From assembly GCF_001435315.1 (NCBI RefSeq), contig NZ_AZGK01000015.1, forward strand, positions 1 to 41,462: 41,462 nt of DNA. The letters run 5' to 3'. Each line of letters begins with the position of its first letter. The first letter of the stretch is position 1. This document shows positions 10,001 to 17,758 of the stretch, piece after piece. The translations under genes and the position numbers were made by a program. A model generated the notes under the pieces. The model searched no databases, was not told the origin of the DNA, and saw only the letters and a program-made list of their open reading frames with translations. The stretch is from Lentilactobacillus parabuchneri DSM 5707 = NBRC 107865. Lineage in GTDB: Bacteria > Bacillota > Bacilli > Lactobacillales > Lactobacillaceae.

Positions 10001-10123
10001 GTCCAGTTCCCAAATCATTGATCGTCCTGTTAAGAATAAGCAACCGACTAAAACACAAATCAAAGCGGTGAATAACACCGTATATGTGATCCAAGCTGGT
10101 GTTTTTTGCCATAGCTTTTTCAC
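7022..10123 (-). CDS. YfhO-family membrane glycosyltransferase-like protein
   Basis: A 1033-residue integral membrane protein. Roughly the first 450 residues form a dozen hydrophobic helices, the middle 500 are extracytoplasmic, and one helix (LISAVSWLVFIILIGFGLF) plus a Lys/His-rich tail close the protein. This is the layout of the YfhO family of GT-C-like enzymes. Family members in Bacillus and Listeria are linked to adding sugars to lipoteichoic acid from a lipid carrier. The first outer loop holds ELDGMAQHYP with acidic D41, as in GT-C enzymes. The GTG start follows AAGGAGGAT. No CsbB-like lipid-sugar synthase lies nearby, so its donor must come from elsewhere. Confidence 0.88.
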   Translation of the reverse strand: MKKLWQKTPAWITYTVLFTALICVLVGCLFLTGRSMIWELDGMAQHYPILLQLRHMIVSFLKNPSGGFTHWAWNISLGSDQLTNLAYYVIGDPFNYLVVLFPKSQIENVFAFLVFLRMYFSGLAFMLFSSSYHFKKISRVIGAIAYAFSGYALATALHHPFFILPLIFYPLLCYGIDRVLHNKSWLPLIFAVFLVFLSNFYFAWILGLGSVAYVIIRMLSMWKRPNFEPLISFGKLIISAVIGLGMAAIVFIPTIILATGSTRITDNFANGMTLFPLQYYLDIPSAILPTGRAMNFWLVIGISGLSFLGLVYMLRHFKRYFWPNVALITMLVGILLPAVGAVMNAISTPSNRWVFLVTILFGFATMIFVDHIGSFTKNDVAWFAGASIGLITLVWVFGGFLMDLQPHDFVVYGFLLLTLIAVLGSLIFNWSQATKLTLISTIFLLNISANIIGIYSPHSSKLALQQLNRGLATRFSQDYFNGAQKYLDKLPGFFRVSMGPKYHYNTHIQNLANYSNTNTDFPINSGLNDTSVYLTLQNGYLGKFSQSVGNSQFSMNTPIAQGDYRTAFNNLLGVKYMFAKANTKNPPVMPYGYKPVRDKNGDIKVFPAKARTNAVQAIENMYGTTIYKSNDALPLIYTQSKTVSPTTYNQLSKVDRERVMTQGAVVNSTKENTHPLKYTSPSKNIGYQVKMDTSKIVYNGRQLTKYRLGIINKSNSDKLVDQPHEQVSLGANLQRTKDLLAANRSIIETNHYKNINGLREMTSDVTGNPIDYTLHVKQPKKTKNTELFLVLSGIQQQDGTPAQRRQWMANQFLLQNKLYSRMGKMDTYRQSILKPTFGGYMFSAFAKDYQNGYNQYDNNNLSNYRQIHSIVLNLGYSTHQRKNIDLKFNQVKNIKFKSAKLIAMPYGKSYDTQMQKLKATKPANLKVNGNHVSGTTSNVNSTTMVTSIPYSTGWKLTIDGQSAKTFVVNKGFVGANLPAGTHQIKLNYTTPGIKVGKLISAVSWLVFIILIGFGLFTRFIPKKAEPKHGHMKT

Positions 10124-10173
10124 TTGTTGGATCCTCCTTAAATCTTTATAACGTTAAACTTGTCCTAATATGT

Positions 10174-10213
10174 AAAAAGACTGTTTCCAAAACAAATGTC
10201 TTGTCACAGTCTT
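10174..10213 (-). terminator. Rho-independent terminator after the CorC-type gene
   Basis: On the minus strand AAGACTGT pairs with ACAGTCTT around a long loop and is followed by a U run. It lies just past the stop codon at 10230 and separates that gene from the YfhO-type gene. Confidence 0.75.
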
Positions 10214-10229
10214 ATTGAAGTTTCAAAAA

Positions 10230-11618
10230 TTAATTTGATGAATCGTCTTGATCGTCATCGTTGTGTGGGACCGCTTTATGCTTGGTCACCTCGAACCAAT
10301 TGATGAACGAGTTTTCGTAATCAACGATTTTAAAATCAAAGTTTTCAAAGGAAATCACATCGCCGGCTTTGATGGCGGGATAATTGTCCAAGAAATATCC
10401 GGCTAACGTCACGGCATCGGAATTAGTGAATTCTGGGAAGTCAGCGTCAAAGTAGCGCTCAAAATCATGAGTGGTTAACTTACCGTTGACTTGGAAAGTA
10501 CCGTTTGGCTGTTTGAAGATATAATCGGTAATTGATGGGTCGATTTCATCTCGAACAGTCCCAAACAACTCTTCATAAATATCTTTATCAGTGATAATTC
10601 CAGAGGTACCACCATATTCGTCAACAACTACAACGATTGGGGTTCGCTTCTTAATCATCTGATGGAGCACATCAGTGATTGGCGTCATTTCTGGCGTCGT
10701 TGAAATGTCCCGAAGCAAGCGATCAATCTTGATGGTGGGGTCGACTTGTGATTGGCGAATCAAGTCGTAATTATAGACATACCCAAGGATCTTGTCCTTA
10801 TTATTATCAGCCACAACCGGAAGACGGCTGAACTTCTGCTGCAAGTAAACCTGAACGGCTTCCTTCACAGTGGTGGTGATATCAATGACCACCAGTTGGG
10901 TTCGGTCAATCATGATATCTTTGGCAACCTTGTCGTTTAACTGGAAGGCTCGCTGCATGTACAAATAGTCGTTTTGTTCCAAGGCACCACTCTTAACGGC
11001 GTTTCTTGACAAATTGAGGATTTCAGCCTGTGAGAACGACTCATCATTTTCATTAGCTACCTTTAGGCCCATCATCTTGACGATTCCGTTAGCTGAAATG
11101 TTGAGCAGCCATACGAACGGGTAGAAGATCACGTGAAAATAGTGCAATGGTGTGCTGATAAACGACAACACTTGCATGGGCATATCAATACTGATGTTTT
11201 TAGGGACGATTTCAGTTAAAACAACTTCCAAATACGTCAGAATGATAATTCCAAGCACGGCCCCGACTGCATGGGCGGCTGTCGGATCGATTGGAGAATT
11301 GTGAATCTCCATGACGTCCACTAGAATCGTTACCACAAAAGACTCACCAAGATAACCTAAAATAATTCCCGCAAGGCTGACACCAACTTGAGTCGTTGAG
11401 AGATATTCATTTAAGTTGGTGACCATGTGAATTTCCCGGTTCAGCTTTTTGCTTCCCTTGGTATTTTTACCCTTAGCTTCCTCAAGATTTTTCTTTCTTT
11501 CCTCAAGGGCACTGGCACGAGTTTGAACTAATGCAAATTCGCTGGCCACAAAGAATGCCGCAAAGAAAAACGTTACTATAACAATAATTAGATTAGTCAG
11601 TATCTGGCTATCGTCCAA
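10230..11618 (-). CDS. CNNM/CorC (HlyC)-type membrane protein with CBS pair
   Basis: This is a 462-residue DUF21-CBS-CBS-CorC_HlyC protein, a family tied to magnesium or cobalt homeostasis, often as an exporter, and long mislabelled hemolysin. Three to four helices occupy about residues 8-190, with the DUF21 core LSTTQVGVSLAGIILGYLGE. The CBS pair spans about 215-335 (MIDRTQLVVIDI, FSRLPVV, TPIVVVVDEYGGTSGIIT). The C-terminal CorC_HlyC domain follows (FQVNGKLTTHDFERYF, VTLAGYFLD). The tail is rich in Asp and His. The TTG start is preceded by GAGGA with eight-base spacing. It is probably a single-gene transcript. Confidence 0.92.
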   Translation of the reverse strand: MDDSQILTNLIIVIVTFFFAAFFVASEFALVQTRASALEERKKNLEEAKGKNTKGSKKLNREIHMVTNLNEYLSTTQVGVSLAGIILGYLGESFVVTILVDVMEIHNSPIDPTAAHAVGAVLGIIILTYLEVVLTEIVPKNISIDMPMQVLSFISTPLHYFHVIFYPFVWLLNISANGIVKMMGLKVANENDESFSQAEILNLSRNAVKSGALEQNDYLYMQRAFQLNDKVAKDIMIDRTQLVVIDITTTVKEAVQVYLQQKFSRLPVVADNNKDKILGYVYNYDLIRQSQVDPTIKIDRLLRDISTTPEMTPITDVLHQMIKKRTPIVVVVDEYGGTSGIITDKDIYEELFGTVRDEIDPSITDYIFKQPNGTFQVNGKLTTHDFERYFDADFPEFTNSDAVTLAGYFLDNYPAIKAGDVISFENFDFKIVDYENSFINWFEVTKHKAVPHNDDDQDDSSN

Positions 11619-11821
11619 AATTCAATTCCTCATTTCAAAAATGGTCTAGAGTTAAAAAATAACCTGAATCTGTAAACTTCAGATTACAACTAATTATACG
11701 CCGGTACAAGAGATTTTTTAAGTCATTTGAAATTATTCGTCCATTCAGCAGGCTTTTTTCTTAACTTTTCATGCAAATCAGTGCTAGCATTAAGGTAGAT
11801 CAAAATAAAGGGGATGTTATC

Positions 11822-12187
11822 ATGGCTGAGAAGGTAAGAGAAAGTGCTGCCGAAAAGAAAGCCGATGCTGAAGAGCGATATAATGATAAAGACCTCAAAT
11901 ACACCGACGAACAAATTAAAAAAGCAGTTGATCTGATTAATGAAAAGGGTTATGTCACCAAAAAAGATATTCCAGAAATGGATGACGATGACTGGTCAAA
12001 GGGATTCGCCCAAAAAATTGATGGCGTATTTAAGAACAGTGACAAAGATCCTTACATCTATTATGAAAAATTTGACTATGCTGGTGGCGACATTGACACA
12101 ATCATTTGGAACATGGATGTGCTTAAGACTCGTGACGAAGCTTTAAAGAAGCTGGCAGAAGTCTTGGATGAAAAAATTGTCCGTTAA
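11822..12187 (+). CDS. Conserved-looking acidic cytoplasmic protein, unknown function
   Basis: I do not recognise a family. The ATG at 11822 follows AAGGGGATG; an in-frame upstream ATG at 11771 has no ribosome site. The product is 121 residues, highly charged and without signal peptide or membrane helix. Residues 1-30 look like a charged helix (AEKVRESAAEKKADAEERY). The middle contains IPEMDDDDWSKGFAQKIDGVF, and the end is helical (TRDEALKKLAEVLDEKIVR). It stands alone between divergent and convergent neighbours and is followed by a strong terminator. Base use resembles its neighbours, so it seems native. Confidence 0.8.
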   Translation: MAEKVRESAAEKKADAEERYNDKDLKYTDEQIKKAVDLINEKGYVTKKDIPEMDDDDWSKGFAQKIDGVFKNSDKDPYIYYEKFDYAGGDIDTIIWNMDVLKTRDEALKKLAEVLDEKIVR

Positions 12188-12251
12188 TCCTTAGACAGTT
12201 GAACATTGGCGATCAAACAATCCAGTTAAGATTGCGGGCATTGCCAAGAAT

Positions 12252-12303
12252 AAACAGGATAAAAGACGACCACTTTGGTGGTTGGTCTTTTACCCTGTTT
12301 TTT
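12252..12303. terminator. Bidirectional Rho-independent terminator
   Basis: AAACAGG and TAAAAGACGACCAC pair with GTGGTTGGTCTTTTA and CCTGTTT around TTTG, ending in a T run. It lies between the convergent acidic-protein and AEC-transporter genes and probably serves both. Confidence 0.92.
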
Positions 12304-12311
12304 GATTTATT

Positions 12312-13244
12312 TTAAAGTGCCATCATCAGCGCAAACACCAGCGGAATTGTCGCCAAGCTCAAAATCGTTGACAGGCTCATCAGTGCGACTGCCGGACTGG
12401 TATCGCCATAGGCCTGCAGCGTGAATAAAACGACTAATCCTGCTGCGGGGCAAGCTGCCATGAGGACGGTTGTATAAAGCGCGACCCCGGAGACACCCAG
12501 TGCTTGAAGAACGAAAATTGACAAAATTGGGAATAATAGATTTCTGAAGAAAAGTGCCAGCCACAAGTGCCAGTCGATTAATTGCCGGCTGATGCGAATG
12601 TTGCCCAGACTATTGCCGATGACAATCATCGACAATGGCGTATTGATTGAACTGACGTAGTGGATGACCCGATCAACGGGGGCTGGCATGTGAAACGAAA
12701 CCAGAAAAATCAATAATCCTAGAAAAATGGCAATAATATTTGGATTCATGATAATCTCACGGAAATTTTGCCAGTGATCGGTGGTTTGCTTGGGATTCTT
12801 AAACAAAGAAACGCCGTGGGTCCAGCTAAATACGTTGAATCCGGCCAAGGACGCCACTGCGAAGAAAACGCCGGTGTTGCCAAAAAGGGCACTGGTTAGC
12901 GGGATGCCCATGAAGCCGGCATTTGAATAGATGCTGCCATACTGGGTAATTCTTTGGAGGTTAATGTTACTTAATCGGCCAAACGTAAATTTGGCGACAA
13001 TAATTTCAATTATGTAAAAAACAACGATACCGATTACGACCAGCATCAATTGTTTCAGACGACTTGGAGAATAAGATCGCTCAAATGCCCCAATGATGAG
13101 GCAGGGTGAGACGATATACAATAAAATATTTGTCAGGTCATTTGATGTTTGGGGATGCATGAACCCCAGCTTATTAATCAGAACACCGATTAGCATGAGA
13201 ACAAACATCAAAACAATTTGGCTGGTTAGTTGTCCTAGGTCCAT
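12312..13244 (-). CDS. AEC family transporter (auxin efflux carrier/malate permease type)
   Basis: A 310-residue membrane protein with about ten hydrophobic helices split into two five-helix halves, typical of the AEC family. Members in lactic acid bacteria move malate or other organic acids. It begins with a helix (LTSQIVLMFVLMLIGVLINKLGFM). Conserved-looking polar breaks include YGSIYSNAGFMGIPL in helix 4 and GNSLGNIRI before the second half. The ATG follows AAGGGAG. The aldo/keto reductase gene lies 48 bases upstream in the same direction with no terminator seen, so the two are probably cotranscribed. The substrate is not determined. Confidence 0.88.
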   Translation of the reverse strand: MDLGQLTSQIVLMFVLMLIGVLINKLGFMHPQTSNDLTNILLYIVSPCLIIGAFERSYSPSRLKQLMLVVIGIVVFYIIEIIVAKFTFGRLSNINLQRITQYGSIYSNAGFMGIPLTSALFGNTGVFFAVASLAGFNVFSWTHGVSLFKNPKQTTDHWQNFREIIMNPNIIAIFLGLLIFLVSFHMPAPVDRVIHYVSSINTPLSMIVIGNSLGNIRISRQLIDWHLWLALFFRNLLFPILSIFVLQALGVSGVALYTTVLMAACPAAGLVVLFTLQAYGDTSPAVALMSLSTILSLATIPLVFALMMAL

Positions 13245-13292
13245 AGGGTCACTCCCTTCAAAATCAATTAGTTTTAGCCTATGCCGTTGCTT

Positions 13293-14132
13293 TTAGTACT
13301 GCTTGCCCAATTCATACACGAGCTCAGGCTCATTTCCAGTCCGTTGGAACTTGTTCATGACGTTAAGCATACTCATTTCGTCATCACTCAATTCAAAGTC
13401 CAACTCGGTATTTTCTTTAATTCTCTCTGGCGTTTGCGACTTTGGAATAATGGAGATGCCTCTTTGAATGTCCCATCTTAGGATGATTTGTGCTGGCGTT
13501 TTACCGTGATGTTTGGCCATTTTTGCAAGCATCGGGTTGTCTAAGACGGCACCTCTGCCTAATGGACTCCAAGCCTGAGTGACGATTGACATTTTTTTGT
13601 CAAACGCAATCATTGGTTGTTGGGTCAAATAAGGATGAGTTTCGATCTGGTTGACCACCGGCATTTCATCTGCCTGGGTTTTTAACAGTTCCAGTTGAGA
13701 TTGCGTAAAGTTGCTGACCCCAATTGATTTGGCTTTTCCCTGTTTCTTAAGTTCCTCTAAGGCATGCCAAGTCTCAAAAAAGTGTTCGGCAACCGGCCAG
13801 TGGACCAATAGCAGGTCAACGTAATCGGTCCCTAACTGCTGCAGGGAAAAATCGGTACTATTAATGGTGAGATCGTGGCCCTGGTTCATCTCGGTGACTT
13901 TGTCGATAATGAAGACATCGTCACGGTTGGCAACGTTTCGAATGGCGTCACCCAGCATTTTTTCGTTGCGATAGTATTGAGCGGTGTCGAACATTCGGTA
14001 GCCGCTTTCGTAGGCCGTCGCAATGGTTTTGTTCATCAGGTCGGGATTGTCCAATTTGTAGGTGCCAAATCCCATCATCGGCATCTCGTGGCCATCCGCC
14101 AATTTATAAGTACTCTTATCTACTTGAAACAT
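13293..14132 (-). CDS. Aldo/keto reductase (AKR5-like 2,5-diketo-gluconate reductase type)
   Basis: This NADPH-dependent oxidoreductase reduces small aldehydes or ketones and folds as a TIM barrel. The catalytic tetrad is visible: D49 and Y54 in MFDTAQYYRNE, K78 in VFIIDKV and H111 in LLLVHWP. IGVSNF, and SIIPKSQTPERIKEN for the cofactor phosphate, are also present. Length of 279 residues is normal. The ATG follows GAGGGGG. It is probably the first gene of a pair with the AEC transporter, suggesting it might act on the transported acid's precursor or product, but that is conjecture. Confidence 0.93.
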   Translation of the reverse strand: MFQVDKSTYKLADGHEMPMMGFGTYKLDNPDLMNKTIATAYESGYRMFDTAQYYRNEKMLGDAIRNVANRDDVFIIDKVTEMNQGHDLTINSTDFSLQQLGTDYVDLLLVHWPVAEHFFETWHALEELKKQGKAKSIGVSNFTQSQLELLKTQADEMPVVNQIETHPYLTQQPMIAFDKKMSIVTQAWSPLGRGAVLDNPMLAKMAKHHGKTPAQIILRWDIQRGISIIPKSQTPERIKENTELDFELSDDEMSMLNVMNKFQRTGNEPELVYELGKQY

Positions 14133-14305
14133 TTCGGTACCCCCTCGGAGTTATTTAGATCCATTTTAGCATATGCCGTGTTGATAAAATCGTTTGAATT
14201 TTAGTTAAAATCAATAAGAATCGTATAAAATTGGGATTGGTAACACAAATCAATGTGATTTTTCCGGTATATTTTGTACAATTGTCGTAAGTGAGGTGTT
14301 AACTG

Positions 14306-16675
14306 ATGGCAGATGGCAACATTTCCAACGTGAATCCCGATTTTGGGCTGACTGATGCGCAAGTTCAGGCCCAAATTAAGAGTGGTCATAAAAATACCGC
14401 GGAGCAATCCCTGACACGAAGCGTGCGAGAGATCTTGCGGGATAATATTTTTACGCTCTTTAATTTAATTAACGTGGTTCTTGGAGCGTTAGTCTTTTAT
14501 ACTGGCAGCTACAAAAACCTGCTATTTTTGGGGATTGCCTTTTTTAACACCGCAATTGGAATCATTCAAGAAATCCGGTCGAAACGCCAAGTCGACAAAA
14601 TGGTGCTGCTGGCCGAAGGTAAAATTAATGTGGTTCGAAATGGCGAAGATGTCCAGCTGCGGCCAGAAGACATTGTCTTGGGCGATATCATTCAGTTGGG
14701 GCGTGGCGACCAAATCCCGGTCGATGGTGAAGTTGTTCGCTCACGGGGAATCGAAGTCGACGAGTCGCCGATTACCGGTGAGTCGTCAACGATCTCAAAA
14801 GCGATTGGTGATCCGTTGACATCCGGGACTTATTTAATTGGCGGGTCAGGTAAAATGCTGGTCACAAAGGTCGGCGCGGATACGTTTGTTAACCATTTAT
14901 CCAATGAAGCTAAACAGGGCAAAGATACGTCAAGTATTCTGCTGAACACCATTAACCGAATCATTAAGGTGTTGACCTACGTCATTATTCCTTTGGGGAT
15001 TATCTTATTTGTTGCCAAATTATATGGTGGAACTGGAATTAACCGGGCGATTTTAGGCTCGGCAGCTGCCATGATTGGGATGATTCCGGAAGGCTTGGTG
15101 TTGTTAACATCCATGACACTGGCCGTTTCTGCTATGCATTTGGCCCGAAAAAAGACCTTGGTTAGAGATTTGCCCGCTATTGAAACATTAGCTCGGGTTG
15201 ACGTGATTTGTCTGGATAAGACGGGGACAATTACCAGCGGCGACTTGAAGTTCGTCAAAGCCATTCCGATGATGAAGGATGTCCCGGCTGCCGAAGTTGA
15301 AAAAGTTGTCGCCGGAATCACTTATGGGACAGGTGACGGCAACGAAACGGCCAACGCAATCAAAGACGCGATTGACGATCCACAACTTAAAACCGAAAAG
15401 ATTATCCCGTTTTCATCAGAAAGAAAGTGGAGTGGCGTCGGATTTAGCGACGGTCACGACTATGTGTTTGGCGCGCCGCAATTTATCTTTAAAGAATTGT
15501 CTCCGTCAGTTCGGGCCCAAATTACCCAGAACGCCGAGTTAGGTTACCGGGTGCTGGCAGTTGCCCAGGTGGATAATCTGGATCCCAGAAAGCCGCTTAA
15601 TTCACCAAAACTGATTGGCCTTATTTTAATTTCAGATGTGATTCGACCTAATGCGGCGAACACGTTCCAATATTTCCACAATCAAGATGTCGACATTAAG
15701 GTGATTTCAGGAGATGACCCGACGACAGTCTCAACAATTGCCACTCAGGCTGGAATTAATCGCGCGCAAAACAGTATTGATATGACCACCGTTCAAGATG
15801 ATGATGATTTCGGCGAGATTGCGGCTCAAAACACTGTCTTTGGTCGTGTTACACCTGACCAAAAGAAGCGGCTGATTAGTGGGCTTCAAGAACGGAAGCA
15901 CACGGTCGCAATGACTGGAGACGGGGTTAATGATTTGTTGGCGCTGCGACAAGCTGACTGTGGGATTGCCATGGCTTCTGGAAGTGAAAGTACTAAAAGT
16001 ATCGCTGATTTTGTTTTAATCAATTCCAACTTTGATGCCATGATCGACGTTTTGAAAGAAGGACGTCGGGTTATCAATAACATCGAGCGGGTTGCGTCAA
16101 TGTATCTAATTAAGACCATGTATTCGGTTGCCCTCTCGTTTATCTTTGTTTTCTTTGCGATGGGTTATCCATTTGAACCCATCCAATTGACACCAATTAC
16201 GTCGTTGATGGTGGGAATTCCATCGTTCTTCTTGGCGTTGGAACCCAACTTTAATAAAATTACCAATCAGTTTATGAAACAGGTGCTGGTTATTTCGACG
16301 CCTGCAGCAGTCTGCATTGTTGGCTATATCATGATAATTGAAGTCATTGGTTTGGTCTTTGGATTAAAATACGAGTTCACCTCGACACTGTGTGTTCTTT
16401 TGACTGGCGCAATCTGCTGGTTGGCACTTTTGATGGTTTCAAGACCGATGAACCGGCTAAAAATTGGCATGGACGTCTTGGTACTAGCGGCGTTTTTATT
16501 GATCATCATTTTCTTTAATAACGTCTTTTCATTGGTCTCTTTCTTCAATAAGGATATCTGGCTTTACGCAGTCCCACTGATTGCGACCGCTTATCCGTTG
16601 TATATTTTTATGCAGGGTGTGATTGCTCGAGTATTGGATCGGCGAGAGAAAAAGCGACAGGCCAGTGTGAAATAA
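14306..16675 (+). CDS. Cation P-type ATPase, CtpE-like (probable Ca2+ transport)
   Basis: A 789-residue P-type ATPase pumping a cation across the membrane. TGES lies in the actuator domain, DKTGTITSGD carries the phosphorylated aspartate (D304) and TGDGVNDLLAL forms the hinge. The membrane helix before the P domain holds MIGMIPEGLVLLTS; PEGL rather than CPC argues against a heavy-metal pump. That motif and overall order resemble mycobacterial CtpE, a calcium transporter. The N-terminus is short with no metal-binding domain, and six helices follow the P domain. The ATG follows GAGGTG. Ion choice is inferred from family resemblance. Confidence 0.9.
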   Translation: MADGNISNVNPDFGLTDAQVQAQIKSGHKNTAEQSLTRSVREILRDNIFTLFNLINVVLGALVFYTGSYKNLLFLGIAFFNTAIGIIQEIRSKRQVDKMVLLAEGKINVVRNGEDVQLRPEDIVLGDIIQLGRGDQIPVDGEVVRSRGIEVDESPITGESSTISKAIGDPLTSGTYLIGGSGKMLVTKVGADTFVNHLSNEAKQGKDTSSILLNTINRIIKVLTYVIIPLGIILFVAKLYGGTGINRAILGSAAAMIGMIPEGLVLLTSMTLAVSAMHLARKKTLVRDLPAIETLARVDVICLDKTGTITSGDLKFVKAIPMMKDVPAAEVEKVVAGITYGTGDGNETANAIKDAIDDPQLKTEKIIPFSSERKWSGVGFSDGHDYVFGAPQFIFKELSPSVRAQITQNAELGYRVLAVAQVDNLDPRKPLNSPKLIGLILISDVIRPNAANTFQYFHNQDVDIKVISGDDPTTVSTIATQAGINRAQNSIDMTTVQDDDDFGEIAAQNTVFGRVTPDQKKRLISGLQERKHTVAMTGDGVNDLLALRQADCGIAMASGSESTKSIADFVLINSNFDAMIDVLKEGRRVINNIERVASMYLIKTMYSVALSFIFVFFAMGYPFEPIQLTPITSLMVGIPSFFLALEPNFNKITNQFMKQVLVISTPAAVCIVGYIMIIEVIGLVFGLKYEFTSTLCVLLTGAICWLALLMVSRPMNRLKIGMDVLVLAAFLLIIIFFNNVFSLVSFFNKDIWLYAVPLIATAYPLYIFMQGVIARVLDRREKKRQASVK

Positions 16676-16690
16676 TTGAATGAAGGTTTT

Positions 16691-16724
16691 AACGACTTGG
16701 ACGGGTGGTTCGGGTCGTTTTTTT
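16691..16724 (+). terminator. Rho-independent terminator after the P-type ATPase
   Basis: AACGACTTG pairs imperfectly with CGGGTCGTT across a G-rich loop and is followed by seven T. It lies 15 bases past the ATPase stop codon. Confidence 0.8.
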
Positions 16725-16762
16725 GGTCGTGGGTTTTGGAGAGGGGGTTGAGGTTGGATTGT

Positions 16763-16923
16763 CTATAGTCGAAAAACGTGTTCCGACGACCGTAAACATA
16801 GTGCAGCGTCTAGTCCTGTGGACGACGCAACTGATGCTAACGTGTAAGAAAAAAATGATTTAAATCCAAATTCGGGATTTCAATCATTTTTCCCTTACAC
16901 ACCGCATCACCCGTTGCTCGTCA
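16763..16923 (-). repeat. Structured intergenic element, copy 2 (reverse, long form)
   Basis: Read on the minus strand, this copy runs GACGAGCAACGGGTGATGCGG, then a hairpin with GTGTAAG and CTTACAC at its base, then GTTAGCATCAGTTGCGTCG. It continues with a small hairpin, GTCC-ACA-GGAC, and a distal module, CTAGACGCTGC then CGGTCGTCGGA. The first part matches the copy at 20421-20552; the distal module matches the copy at 28190-28292. Together these suggest a full-length form of about 160 bases. It lies antisense between the ATPase and DUF1836 genes, unlike copies that follow a stop codon. The rest of this 315-base spacer holds a terminator and a promoter. Confidence 0.8.
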
Positions 16924-16961
16924 CACTCTAGATTTCATCTAGACCCTCACACTAGATAACG

Positions 16962-16985
16962 TGGTATAATAGATACAAAGGAGTG
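16962..16985 (+). promoter_or_regulatory. Extended -10 promoter and ribosome site of the DUF1836 gene
   Basis: TGGTATAAT at 16962-16970 is an extended -10 box; no good -35 is present. The AAAGGAGTG ribosome site at 16978-16986 follows almost at once, so the leader would be very short. Just upstream is a small hairpin, TCTAGA-TTTCA-TCTAGA, at 16927-16943. Confidence 0.7.
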
Positions 16986-16990
16986 ATAAC

Positions 16991-17518
16991 ATGAACAATA
17001 ACGAAGAACAATACGAACAGTGGGAGCAAAAGCTCAAAATGGTGGAGTTGCCACTGTGGGCAGATTTACCCAAATTTGAATTGTACATGGATCAACTCGT
17101 CGCTCTGGTTAACGAGACGCTGGGGCCCATTGGGATTGATAGAGTCACTCCTGCGATGATCAATAATTACGTTAAAAATAAGGCGATCATGGCGCCGGTT
17201 AAGAAAAAGTATCAAACCATGCAGGTGGCCGACGTGATTTTGATTAGCTTGCTTAAACCAGCATTTTCGCTAGAGACAATTCGCCACGGCATCGATCAGG
17301 TCACCGCCAACATTTATCCGCAGCAGGCCTACGACACGTTCATCAAACGCTTATTATTTTCATTTAAGAATATGGACAGCCGAAACAGCCGGGCACTGGA
17401 AGAGAAAAATCTAAATGACAAATTCATGCAGGTGGCCGTTAACGTCATTATTGACCGGATTCAGTCAGAAAAGCTCCTGCAGATCATTCAAAAGCCGTTG
17501 ACTAAAATCACCAAGTAA
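16991..17518 (+). CDS. DUF1836 domain protein, probable regulator
   Basis: A 175-residue cytoplasmic protein of the DUF1836 family, whose members carry a MerR-like helix-turn-helix and are thought to regulate genes. The family pattern is visible: LPLWADLPKFELYMDQLV, then VTPAMINNYVKNKAIMAPVKKKYQ and VADVILISLLKPAFSLETI. The C-terminal 60 residues are helical and charged. It is transcribed alone from an extended -10 promoter and ends in a terminator. Its position just before adhE may be coincidence, as adhE has its own promoter. Targets are unknown. Confidence 0.88.
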   Translation: MNNNEEQYEQWEQKLKMVELPLWADLPKFELYMDQLVALVNETLGPIGIDRVTPAMINNYVKNKAIMAPVKKKYQTMQVADVILISLLKPAFSLETIRHGIDQVTANIYPQQAYDTFIKRLLFSFKNMDSRNSRALEEKNLNDKFMQVAVNVIIDRIQSEKLLQIIQKPLTKITK

Positions 17519-17554
17519 AAGTTGAATGTCGTGAAATGATTCACATATAAATAA

Positions 17555-17721
17555 TGGAACCGCTTTCATATAAAAAGGGCTTGTTTAACAAGTCCTTTTT
17601 ATTTTGTTTGCTGCTACATCAGCCTGCAATCGCTTACAAAAAATAAATTGTGATTTTTTGAACAAAACTATTTACATTTGAAAAATACGTGATATGATTA
17701 ATCTTGTGAAATTGATAACAA
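17555..17721 (+). promoter_or_regulatory. adhE control region: promoter, two Rex-like boxes, possible cre
   Basis: TTTACA (17671-17676) and TATGAT (17693-17698) with 16-base spacing form the likely promoter. Two 18-base boxes resemble the Rex operator: TTGTGATTTTTTGAACAA at 17648-17665, just upstream of the -35, and TTGTGAAATTGATAACAA at 17704-17721, over the start of transcription. Rex represses adhE-type genes when NADH is low in many Firmicutes. TGGAACCGCTTTCA at 17555-17568 matches cre with one mismatch, but lies upstream of a terminator and far from the promoter. The Rex sites are a strong motif match; binding itself is inferred. Confidence 0.65.
17572..17600 (+). terminator. Rho-independent terminator after the DUF1836 gene
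   Basis: AAAAAGGGCTTG pairs with CAAGTCCTTTTT around TTTAA and is followed by more T. A near-consensus cre box overlaps the space just upstream at 17555-17568. Confidence 0.88.
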
Positions 17722-17758
17722 ACAAACAACCTACAAACTTTTCATTGGAGGAAAATCA

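Noticed and set aside
17555-17568. cre box as the main control of adhE
   Set aside because: It matches the consensus with one mismatch but lies before the DUF1836 terminator and about 115 bases from the adhE -35, so a direct role is doubtful.
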